A stretch of DNA of 64,000 bases from Chenopodium formosanum (lineage: Eukaryota; Streptophyta; Magnoliopsida; Caryophyllales; Amaranthaceae), in contig CM044874.1 of assembly GCA_024500155.1 (NCBI GenBank), positions 47,972,384 through 48,036,383 of the forward strand, in the 5' to 3' direction. This document shows positions 55,250 through 64,000 of this stretch, in pieces. The position numbers and the translations under genes are program-made. Under the pieces are notes generated by a model, which was not told the origin of the DNA, searched no databases, and was given only the letters and a program-made list of their open reading frames with translations. Position 1 is the first letter of the stretch; every line of letters begins with the position of its first letter.

Positions 55250-55814
55250 CAATGTGTGGTAAAGGGAAGTTGTCAATGTGTGGTAAAGGGAAGTTGTCCT
55301 TTGGACTTGCCTTATTTAGATCTCGATAGTTGACACACATTCTTACCCTTCCATCCTTATTTGGAACTAGCACCACATTTGCGACCCATTCTTACCCTAC
55401 CGTTATCTGTTTTTGTACTTCTTCTTTTATTTTAAGAGCTACGTCCAGTTTCATTCGACGTAACTTTTGTTTTATAAGTTTCATTCCTGGAATTAGTTGT
55501 TTTGTTTGTTGAGCAATTTCTCTATTAGTTCCTGGCATATCTTCATATGACCAGGCGAATACATGGATAAACTCTTTTAGTAGATTAATTAAATCGGTTC
55601 TTTCATCTTTTTTAAGTGTTAGTCCAATTTTAACTTCTCTTTTAATGGTTGGATCTTTTGAGATATCAACCATTTCAGTATCTTCAATTACCGGTGTTTT
55701 ATTTTCAAGTGTTTCCATTGCTTTAATTATTTCTTTGTCATTTTCATTGTTAGTTAAGCAATGCTCGACATCTTGGGTTAAAGAGTGACACGAGGAGTAA
55801 GCAAATGAAGACAT
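55250..55814 (-). pseudogene. Reverse transcriptase N-terminal part
   Basis: HVFAWSYEDMPG, KQKLRRMKLDVALKIKEEV, EWVANVVLVPNKDGRVRMCV and DLNKASPKDNFPLPHI. It stops before the catalytic YVDD region. The last eight residues are encoded twice by a 24-bp direct repeat (55250-55273 and 55274-55297) right at the deletion edge. Confidence 0.88.
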
Positions 55815-56689
55815 ATTATTAAACTCGGAAACTTTTACATCAAATAAAGATATATCCGCTGGGACATGATTATTAACTATTTTAGGAGAGGGTGCTAAAA
55901 CAAAATAACTAGGAGAAGGTGCTATAGCTAAGGACTAAGAAGACTCGATAGGGGAAGACTCTGACTTGGACTCCGACTAAGACGATTCTTTAAACATTAG
56001 TCCTTGTCCTGTTATTATGGAGATCTTTCTTCCACTTGGAGTAGTCACCTTCACGGTCTTTTGCCATCCTTGAACTAATCCCTCTGCTGGAGTGATAAGC
56101 TTAGAAGGGTCAAAGCTATCACTTTGTAGTAACATTTGAATGAGTAAGGAATTATTTTCAATGTACGTTGGCTCATTCTTCTCTTGCCCAAAGAGAATTC
56201 CCATGACATTAAAGTCAAAGCATGGAGGTGCCTTCTCCTTATGGATAGGAGTTAGGACATCATCCAGAAAGTTACAATCCAAGAAGATTTCAAACCCATC
56301 TTGTCTTATCCCATTTTTTACAAGGGTTCGGCAAATTCATGACATGGACAATCCTCTCCTTCTCTCATGTATTTTCCATTTAAAGTGAGAGGATAATGAT
56401 ACATTGGGATTGCTTTCTTTTGGGTACGAGCGTTCCTACGTGCATTTTCTTTTTTTCGGGCTCACTTAAGGTCTTCTAGAATCGGTTCAAAACCAAGTCC
56501 AAAAGTGTCCAATTTAGGGAGGCAAGGTAGTCCCATTTGCTTTGTTATCCCTTTCTTCTTTCCAAGAGTCATTCCCGGAAAGTGGCCTTGTTTTTTGAGG
56601 ATTGCAGTTACTGTCATATTGGAGTGGAGGTCATAGTGAAGAGGAGTCCTTTCATCCTCCTCGATTAAAGAGACATCTTTGTTAAAGCC

Positions 56690-57238
56690 TCACAAATCTT
56701 CGTCATTTTCATCGTGCTCCACATTTATGATTGGATTCTTGATGGCCTTGATTCTCATTAGTGAAGCATCAATTGTTATGGGAATTCCTCCAACTATAGC
56801 CTTCAGTTGTTGATGAAGAGATGAAGGGATGGCCTTTAGGTCATGAAGCCAAGGGCGTCCCAACAATAAGTTAAAGGATGCTTTAATGTCTACCACTTGA
56901 AAAGTGTTAGCATGTTCTATGACTCCTGCCATTACATTCATTGTGATGGTTCGAAGAGCTTGGAGGCAAGTGTTGTCATAGGCCCTTATTCCCTGTGTAG
57001 ATTGGGACAAGTCTACATCCCTTATTCACAATATTCTAGTAGTTCGAAGTGGACAAACATTAATTGCTGATCCATTATCTACAAGAGTCATTGGGACATT
57101 CATTCTCTTGTAGAATACTGTGAGATTTAAGGCCTTGTTATGTTTATCACCTTCTTGGGGTTGATCCTTGTCAGAAAAGGTGATCATGTTGATGGGACTA
57201 GGAAGATCACTCGTGAGAATGTTACCGAACCCCCTCAA
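56690..57238 (-). pseudogene. Retropepsin (aspartic protease) region
   Basis: VPMTLVDNGSAINVCPL contains the DNGS active-site variant typical of Tat/Ogre. Downstream, FNLLLGRPWLHDLKAIPSSLHQ is the second conserved block. A stop separates the two parts near 57020. Confidence 0.87.
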
Positions 57239-57595
57239 GAGTGGTTTCGGAATCCATCCCTATTTTATCTAAAGCTTTCATTACTGCCACCCTATGTTGA
57301 TGGGATGTAGCTAAAAGTTTCCATACATTCATATCGACCTTAGTCTTCTTTAGCTGTTTGGCAACATCGTTGTCTTCTATGATGCGTATGGGAACTTGCT
57401 GAGTAGTAGGAATAGGTTATTGCACGGTAATGGGAGGTTGCATTCTCCCGAATCTTGTGAGAATGTCTATGGGTGAATCTTGTTCATCTCAAATGTCGTC
57501 CACTGGATATATTGTGGAGAGTGGGGTTTCCTCCATATGAGGTAGACGTCCTCATCATCACTGTCCCAAACTCCATTGATGGTAGCATCTTTCTC

Positions 57596-59534
57596 TTAAG
57601 GAATTTGGACTAAATTTTTATTATCAATCAGTTTCTGAATTAAATCCTTAAATTTAATACAGTGTTCTATTGTGTGCCCCCCTGATTGATGATATGGACA
57701 ATAGAATTTTTTCGTCATTTTTTGTGATTCAAATGGTCTAGGTTCGAGAGGTTTGATTTTTCCACTCTTGGAGAACATTTTGAACATATTCGCATATTTG
57801 GTCCCAATTGGAGTGTAGGACTTATTGCTCCTTTTGGGTGTTTTGACTAATTGGAGAGAAAATGGCTTTCTCTTAGTAGTCTTTATAGGTTTCACTTATT
57901 AATTGACATGTTTAGTTTGTTCGTTCAAGAACTTTTCTACACATGTCTATTGTTTCCCCATTGTATATTTGAAGAGCAACACAACTTCTTTAGTGGCCGG
58001 TTGTTGAATTGGGGACCAGCCACTCATGGCATCGAAAAAGATTTCTTCTTCTTCTTCAAGGGCATGAGTTTCTTTGACTGGTTTGATTAAAGATAAGGGA
58101 TTAACACAACTTTCTTCATCAGAAATAGCCAAGGAGTTAAAAAGTGGTGCACTATTGATGCTTCGCTTCTTGCTTGTAGGAGGCACTGGGAGTTTATTGT
58201 TTTCAATCAAGTCTTAGATAGCTTCCTTTAGCTTCCAACAGTTCTCAGTAAGATGGCCCCTACCTTGATGGTATTTGCAATGTGCATTTGGGGTTCCAAT
58301 TATCCGTTCTCCTTTCGACTGGTGGATACCCAAATGGTCCTATATGAGTTATAAGACCTTTTACATGAAGACGGACAAATCCAGTGTCATAACTCATACC
58401 AATAGGAGTAAAGTTTCTCTTAAATGGTTTCTTTTGTCCTTGATTATTCATGGCAAGGACTTCATTCAGATTAAAGGCGCTAACATTATTTAAGTGGGTG
58501 GTTTTGGAAGAAGAAGGATTGTCGTTCTTCTTTCCTTTCCAGCCATTGTTGGAATTAGTGTTAGCAGCTTTTTGCTTTGCAAGGTCATCTTCAATACTAA
58601 TTCCAATGTCATAAACAGCCTTGAAAGTATTCAAGTTGCTTTGGTACTTGAGATGTATGGAATATTTTTCCTGGAGATTCTTTATGAACAATCTCACACT
58701 CTTTTTTAGTAGGCACCCCAATCATCTTAGCGGAGGTTTCCTTCCACTTATAAAAGAAAGAAGTAAAACCTTCATTCTCTTTTTGTTTAATGCTTTGTAG
58801 GGATTGCAAAGAAGGAAGGAAAGGAAGGGGAATAGAAAAGGAGGAAGGGAAGGGGAGGTGAGCTTCATTTTCCTTCCAAATCTCTCCAATAATGGAGGGA
58901 TTATGCTTACTAAAGATAGAGGGAAAATGGATCCCTCCCTCTCCTTCCCCTTCCTTCCTCCAATCCTTTACCCAAACAAGGGAATTTATCCCCCTCCCTT
59001 TATCTTCTCTTCTTTTTCTTCCATTTCTTTCTATCCAAACAAAGTGTAAGTATCTTAGGTTCCCTATGATATGTTTCAAATTGAATATTACATTTATACC
59101 TATCAATGAAAGCGTTTACAATGGCATCCCAGGTAGAGGTTATCTCTTTGTCAAGGGAAAAGGACCATTGTTGACAAACGGTTTTAAGATATAGAGAACA
59201 TAATGAATGAAAGACTTTCCTATTTATCCCGCCCCTTAATATTCATTATGGTCTCAATAGCCCTTAGGTGGAAGTAAGGATTGTCTATTGCCTTAAATCT
59301 AGGGATTTCATTGGCATTGAACTTCTGTGGAAGAAGCTCCTTGTTCACTGGGACCCCTTAAGAGCTAATGCCCTGGAATCTATAGTCGTTGGAGAGTTTG
59401 CTCAAGCTTTCTTGGATGAGCTCCATTTTTTGTTGCTTCACAGGGTCATTAATCTGAAGAGCCATAGTCTTCATCAATTCAGTTAAGTTGGCCACATCTT
59501 TCCTAAGTTCGTTGACTTCATCTTGAGTTGTCAT
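57596..59534 (-). pseudogene. Gag region
   Basis: Contains EGFTSFFYKWKETSAKM (capsid-type), LFIKNLQEKYSIHLKYQ, a GWKGKKND linker and a knuckle-like CPYHQSGGHTIEHCIKFKDL. The TPIGxxY motif occurs twice (58400 and 57800 regions), suggesting an internal duplication. A small element at 58812-59039 interrupts it. Confidence 0.8.
58812..59039. mobile_element. Small non-autonomous insertion (MITE-like, 228 bp) in gag
   Basis: Flanked by CAAAG (58807-58811 and 59040-59044). The ends are purine-rich on one strand and pyrimidine-rich on the other (AAGGAAGGAAAGG against the complement of CTTTCTATCCAAA), giving weak terminal inverted similarity. Gag similarity resumes on both sides. It could also be a short solo fragment of another element. 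Confidence 0.65.
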
Positions 59535-59990
59535 TATCTTCTTAGCTTTTCTTTTCCGACTGATTGGTTTGTTAAAAAGGAGTACTTGAACAAAGGTGTT
59601 GTCCTTGATTAATCTCCCTTCCTTTCTTGACCAAGCACTGTAAATTAAACCATTTATTTGTTTTAATGACTTGACTCAAATTGACTTTGACTTTATTGGT
59701 TTTTAAAAACAAAAAATCAAAAATAGGGTGTATTTTTTTGGATCAAGTAAGGGTTCAAACAAGTATGGTTTAATTAGAGGATTAATATCCGACTTACCCC
59801 CCTAAAAAATGACGCAAAATACGTGAATACAAGACTCTCTAGACATGGTCAAAGTGTGACATACATACTAGGTGTGTGATTTAATAGTGAGTGTGAGTGA
59901 CATGCTTTGACTCTTGTGTGAGACCATGAGACTATGTGCCTAGACTAAATTAGGGATTGAGAATGATTACTTTCATTAATAAACTTATTA
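59535..59990 (-). repeat. Leader upstream of gag
   Basis: 59650-59960 matches 43672-43900 of A element 1 (AATGACG, AATACAAGACTCTCTAGACA, GACATGCTTTGACTCTTGTG). Noncoding. The 5' LTR and primer site of this element are missing. Confidence 0.65.
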
Positions 59991-60479
59991 AACTAAAGGA
60001 TTTATGTTTTCATCGTGTGCAATTAGTAGATATATAAATGGATCAAATTTTGAAGATAATTAAGTTCGGACATTTGGGTCGGTGTTTTAACATATAAAGA
60101 GGTACTAATGATCTTTGGGCTAGTAAAATAGGCTAAAGCTCAATTGGACGGATCCTATAGGTCACACAAAGGGTCTAGATCGGGCACGAGAGGACAAGTT
60201 CCATGATGGGCCTCGTCCTCTAGTATGGCCAGCCATGTGGAGTAAGTCTGAGGGTTTTGGGCTTCCTAACCCTAGTCTAATTATAATATTATTATAAATA
60301 GACTAGGTGCCTAGGGTTTGCAAGAGAGTTGAATTCAGTTAACCAGTAAGATCAAAACCCGAATTAGCAAACATGAAACCAACCCCTCTCATACTCCTCT
60401 CTCTCACGGCTCTCTCTCTCTTCCCTCGGCACCAGTGTGGTGGTTGATCGTGGTGGTTGGCTTAGTCCAGTAAAGGTGG
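59991..60479 (+). other. Unclassified promoter-like fragment
   Basis: Not related to other parts of the window. It carries TTATAAATAGAC (60291-60302), then GTGCCTAGGGTTTGC and CT-rich leader sequence, then CACCAGTGTGGTGGTTGATC. It may be U3/R of an LTR from another family or a captured host promoter. It is cut off on the right by the B LTR. Confidence 0.4.
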
Positions 60480-61825
60480 TGTAGGCGTCGTTCGAAGTGA
60501 GCCTACGTTAAAGCATTTTATGAATATGCTTGGCACTCATAGGAAGTGGGAATTGACATAATACGATTAGGGACAAATAAAGTAGGGAGTCGCCAACAAG
60601 TTTTTAAGGAACTTGTAAACCGTTCACGGATCATAAAAGACAACCACAATTAAGGGACAACGATAGACAACAACGATTGACCCGTGAATGTTACACCCCA
60701 TTCATCATCCATGAGATTACTAACTCCATATGGTTCGGAATCACGAAAGGAGGATCGGGGATGATGGTATGAAGTGAGTCATGGAGTCACATTCGTCCGT
60801 ATTGGCCTCTACTCGATTCTTATTGTGAAAAGTAATTCCTTTGATCTCAAAGGCATGCAAACAAAATATTCAATTCGCTGTAAACTATTATTAGGCTAAA
60901 TTGGTTAAATATTAACGCAACACATAATTCTAAAATATCGTGATCACTTGAATTAACAACAAGATTAAAAAGGAACCTAAACCGGTTTTCCAAATGATCT
61001 TATTAGGCGTGATTTTCAATTACATATTCCCTTTAACATGCAATACAGTGATCAATAAATAATAATAGAATAAGCATTAATATTAGAAGCAATTTAATAA
61101 TAAATCCAACAATATAAAATCGTTAGAAAAATAATAGAAATAAAAGGAACATAATTCTGACTTTGATTCCGTTTGCTTGCAACTATAAAATATTAAACGA
61201 GTTAGTAACTCCAAGGAAAAATTAATAAAACAATAATTAAATTAAATAGATTTGATTTGGGGCCAAACCCACAAACAGTTTTACCTTTTACGCCTTGGTT
61301 TAAGGATAGAACCTCGAGTAAAGTATGTACTCCTTGGAGTGCTTGAAGAGGAAATTTTGAAAGAAGAAGGGTAGGCAAGTGTTTAGGCTAGAGCATAGAA
61401 GAGAGAAAAAGAGAGTTAATTCCTGCCCCGTACATTAGAAATGAGGGCCGTGACGCGGGAAACTCTGCGTCCATTTTTCCGTCTAAATACATTTTTGCCC
61501 TAAATTCGTTCAGCCTTTAACTGCCGATTGATAATTTCGGGCCATTTCTGATTTATTATTTATTTATTGGGTAAAAATAATAAATAAAATAACAAGGTTT
61601 AGGCCAAAATAATAAATAAAATAAAAAAGGTTTGGGCTAAAATTAAAAATAAACTATGCTTTGACTAAACATGAAGACTTATCCGTGGACTATTAAAAAC
61701 TGAATTTAATTAAATACTATTTTTAAAGTACTCTCGGGATTAAATACTGAACCCGACCAATAATGGCGATGAAAGATTGTTTATTACCGGGTTTTGTTTC
61801 GAAGAGACATTTTTAGGTGTCTACA
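60480..61825 (-). mobile_element. Family B 3' LTR (1.35 kb)
   Basis: TGTAGGCGTCG ... TTTTTAGGTGTCTACA, followed by the polypurine tract on minus. Compared with 3368-4675 the TATA-box segment and most palindromes are deleted; GGCCGTGACGCGGGAA remains near 61447. Its element extends rightward. Confidence 0.85.
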
Positions 61826-61843
61826 GAAGCCCCCACTTTGACT
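61826..61843 (-). promoter_or_regulatory. Polypurine tract of family B element
   Basis: AGTCAAAGTGGGGGCTTC on minus, the same as in family A at 37683-37700. Confidence 0.85.
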
Positions 61844-62029
61844 GAGTTTGTTGAAACGTCAGTTTCAAAAACGATAGTCAAAGTAGTCGATAGGGACGGA
61901 CAATGATTAAGACGTTTTACGATCCTAAATCACTCTATATACGCCGATACTTGCTGAAAAATGTTAGCTCCACAGATAAAAGAGTAAAGGGATATAATGC
62001 TTATCTGACACTAGTGTATCAGTGACAAA

Positions 62030-62640
62030 TGAGTTTGGTAGCTTCCTATGTTTGAAGGAATCCACCAGATGATGTTTGTTGAAATGCTTTCCATGCCTGA
62101 GGAAAGCTGACTGACGAGTTTGGTAGCTTTCTAAGCCTGAAGAAACCTACTGGATGACACATTACATGCCCGAGGAAAGTCGACATATGAATTTGGCGTT
62201 TTTCTATGCTTGAAGAAATTCTCCGAATAATACTTTCCATGCTTGAGGAAAGCGGACAGATTAATTTGGCGGTTTTCTATACTTGAAGAAAAATCCACCG
62301 ATAATACTTTCCATGCTTGAAGAAAGCCGACTTGGCAGTTTTCTATACTTGAAGAAAAATCCACCGATAATGCTTTCCATGCTTGAGGAAAGCCGACTTG
62401 GCGGTTTTCTATACTAGAAAAAAAATCCACCGATAATGCTTTCTATGCTTAAGGAAAGCTGACTTGGTGGTTTTCTATATTTGAAGAAAAATCCACCGAT
62501 AATGTTTTCCATGCTTGAGGAAAACCGACAACTGATATAATCGCTGACTTCTTTACTTTGAGAGGTGACATCGACCGACAATTTTCCATGCTTGAGGAAA
62601 AAACTTGTCGAATGAAATTTGCAATTGTGTGATGGCTCAA
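62030..62640 (-). repeat. Tandem hairpin repeats in 3' region of B element
   Basis: Eight to nine units of about 65 bp. Each contains TTTCCATGCTTGAGGAAA (arms TTTCC/GGAAA) and TTTCTATACTTGAAGAAA (arms TTTC/GAAA), followed by AATCCACCGATAATG. Minus-strand frames of 63-99 residues are products of the repeat. It occupies the same place as 7475-8200 in family A, with a different sequence but also with small hairpins. Confidence 0.88.
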
Positions 62641-62919
62641 TTGTCCCCGAACGTTGGTCGTAGATGATTTACCATCAAGTCGACTATCCGACCATATTAA
62701 GTGTTTAAAGTGTAAAAAAATGCAACCCTAATGCTTGTTAGGGGTAAATTGGTAATTTTGGAACCCTTTAAATACTAATTAGAATTTTCCACATAATTCC
62801 GGTGAGAACACAATTGTCCAAAAGTTGCGAAACGTCGTTCAAACTTAGTTAAAAATACCAAAAATATTCGCCAGGAGCTTTCAAATGTGTGCAGGGCATA
62901 GAGGTGGGCACCGAGTCAC
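62641..62919. other. Spacer between tandem repeats and promoter
   Basis: AT-rich noncoding sequence; nothing recognised. Confidence 0.4.
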
Positions 62920-63400
62920 GTGGATATTTCCCGCAACACGGTGTCTGCCCTGTCAGACGGTGGGGAATCCCGTGACGCGGTATTTTTTTTTGTTGAAATA
63001 TTCAATGAGCCTAAAAAAATCAGTCGTGCCACGTGTAAAAAAGTCGTTATACGATAACGGGATAAGAGGCACGGGAACGGAGCCGTGTAACGGCTATTTT
63101 TTTGTGCTTTACATTCGAGGTACTGCTTCCCCATTTTGTTACTTCTTCTTCACCAATTTCCTTCTCAATCTCCTTCTTTTCTCTCTTCTCCTTTTTTTTT
63201 TGTTTTTCATTTTTAATTTCTCCAGTCACCGTGCCACGGAGTTCAGCGCTGGCGAGTGGAGAACTCTACCGTGTCACGGCGTCAGTTCTCGCTGCACGAC
63301 CATTTGTTTTAATGTTTTTCTGTCGCTGCTGCTGTCAGAAGTCACCACTGTTGTCCAAGATACACCGTGTCACGGCGGTTGTTTCACTGTGCCGCGGTTG
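62920..63400. repeat. Palindrome clusters at antisense promoter, family B
   Basis: Two groups. 62920-63100: CCCGCAACACGGTG, TCCCGTGACGCGG, GTCGTGCCACGTG and GAGCCGTGTAACGGC. 63225-63400: TCACCGTGCCACGGAG, CTACCGTGTCACGGCG, ACACCGTGTCACGGCGG and CACTGTGCCGCGG. The core is the same as in the B LTR and B leader. They precede a leader-like region. Confidence 0.88.
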
Positions 63401-63728
63401 TTGCGCTGCTACCTTCACGATTTTTCGAGCTTTTGGAGCTTAAATCTTCATCAAATTTGCTCAAATTTGTTGCTAACTTCGCCAAATTTGATTCTCTATA
63501 AAGATCTATGTAAGTTTCTTTGTCTTATGTCTCAAATCATGTTGTAAATTCCATATTTGCTTAAAACCCTAAAAAAATCAAATTAGGGGTTATTGATTTT
63601 GAGATTCTATGTCAAAAATCTTGCCATGAATTAACTTGTATATGAATGTATGTCTGTTTGTGAGCAATTTGAGACCAAGTTTATGTGATTTCTTGAAGAA
63701 TTGAGCAAATCAACATTTTTTTGGTACT
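63401..63728 (+). promoter_or_regulatory. Antisense-gene leader of B element, gene lost
   Basis: Parallel to the PMD leader of family A (AAATTTGCTCAAATTTGTTG and GATCTATGTAAGTTTC, a possible splice donor). A C-type LTR begins at 63729 before any coding exon. Confidence 0.6.
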
Positions 63729-64000
63729 GACGAGTGACATTTATGTCACTCTTAAGGATTAGTTTTAGAGTCATTTTCGTGCTTAGTTTCTCTAATTTTC
63801 CCCTTTTATTCTCTTGTTTTCTCGCTAATAAATTTTCTAGTTTATTTCGTTATTTTGGCAAGTTTTAGTTCTTTTCATGATTTTATTAGTTTTAAGTTTA
63901 TTTTGTTATTTTATTTTATTTACTTGTATAGTTTTATATTTTTATTAGTTTTAGTTTTATTTCTCTTATTTCTATTTTACTTTTATATATTTTAATTAGT
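63729..64000 (+). mobile_element. Start of another family C LTR
   Basis: TGACGAGTGACATTTATGTC and the next 70 bases match 24849 and 30289 with some differences, then diverge in TTTTA-rich sequence. It continues beyond the window. Confidence 0.8.

Larger units (their letters stand above)
54744..59534 (-). pseudogene. Tat/Ogre-type gag-pol, decayed and internally deleted
   Basis: Read on minus: gag start MTTQDEVNELRKDV at 59534; gag with knuckle-like motifs to about 57596; aspartic protease (57238-56690); linker (56282-55977); reverse transcriptase N-terminus (55814-55250); integrase C-terminus (55248-54744), ending NLDQLKKYYP and TAA. RT catalytic motifs, RNase H and the integrase core are absent. 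Stops and frameshifts are spread throughout. In an intact element this polyprotein forms the particle and carries out reverse transcription and integration. No functional protein can come from this copy. Confidence 0.9.

Noticed and set aside
58609..59194. Long frames on both strands around 58609-59194
   Set aside because: They read through the purine-rich insertion; only the gag-like flanks on minus are meaningful.
62131..62640. Minus-strand frames of 63-99 residues with repeated FSSSIEN
   Set aside because: Translation of the 65-bp tandem repeat, not a protein family.

Overview
This is plant nuclear DNA, almost certainly from a eudicot, and it consists almost entirely of nested transposable elements. 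It is AT-rich, with spliced GT-AG introns, plant LTR-retrotransposon primer sites, a CACTA (En/Spm) transposon, a plant LINE, plant mobile domain (PMD) genes and a GRF zinc-finger gene. I see no intact host single-copy gene, no rRNA or tRNA gene and nothing prokaryotic. The species cannot be named from the sequence.

The backbone is a tandem or nested run of Ty3/gypsy elements of the Tat/Ogre type. I call them family A (palindrome TGTCGCCWGGCGACA) and family B (palindrome CACCGTGWCACGGTG). Most lie on the minus strand. Read in element direction the order is: 5' LTR, primer-binding site TGGCGACTCCACTGGGGA, leader with two palindrome clusters, gag-pol, a conserved box, an antisense intron-containing PMD-type gene, that gene's palindrome-bearing promoter, a hypervariable tandem-repeat zone, a polypurine tract, and the 3' LTR. 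All copies are damaged.

Layout: 1-4675 family B leader, primer site and LTR, with a 5'-truncated LINE (361-2635) inserted. 4676-10489 a plus-strand A element that has lost gag-pol and its PMD gene. 10490-17193 a minus A element with PMD copy 1 and a truncated family C LTR. 17194-18310 a GRF zinc-finger pseudogene. 18349-45867 a minus A element whose 3' LTR is split by a 17.4-kb CACTA transposon (18748-36161), itself split by a very young LTR retrotransposon of family C (24849-31978). This A element carries PMD copy 2. 45868-46980 GRF copy 2. 46981-52165 PMD copy 3, split by a solo LTR (49941-52057). 52166-59990 an element with a different PMD-like antisense gene and a decayed gag-pol that has a large internal deletion. 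60480-63728 the 3' half of another B element. 63729-64000 the start of another C-type LTR.

The most interesting signal is regulatory. Each retrotransposon family carries its own short GC-rich palindrome in clusters. The same family-specific palindrome appears at the LTR promoter just upstream of the TATA box, in the leader, and at the promoter of the internal antisense gene. Family C has yet another palindrome (GGTTCGGCCGAACC) at the same promoter position. The palindrome sequence differs between families while its position and size (14-15 bp, CpG-containing) are kept. This looks like a family-specific binding-site code, possibly read by a protein encoded by the element itself.
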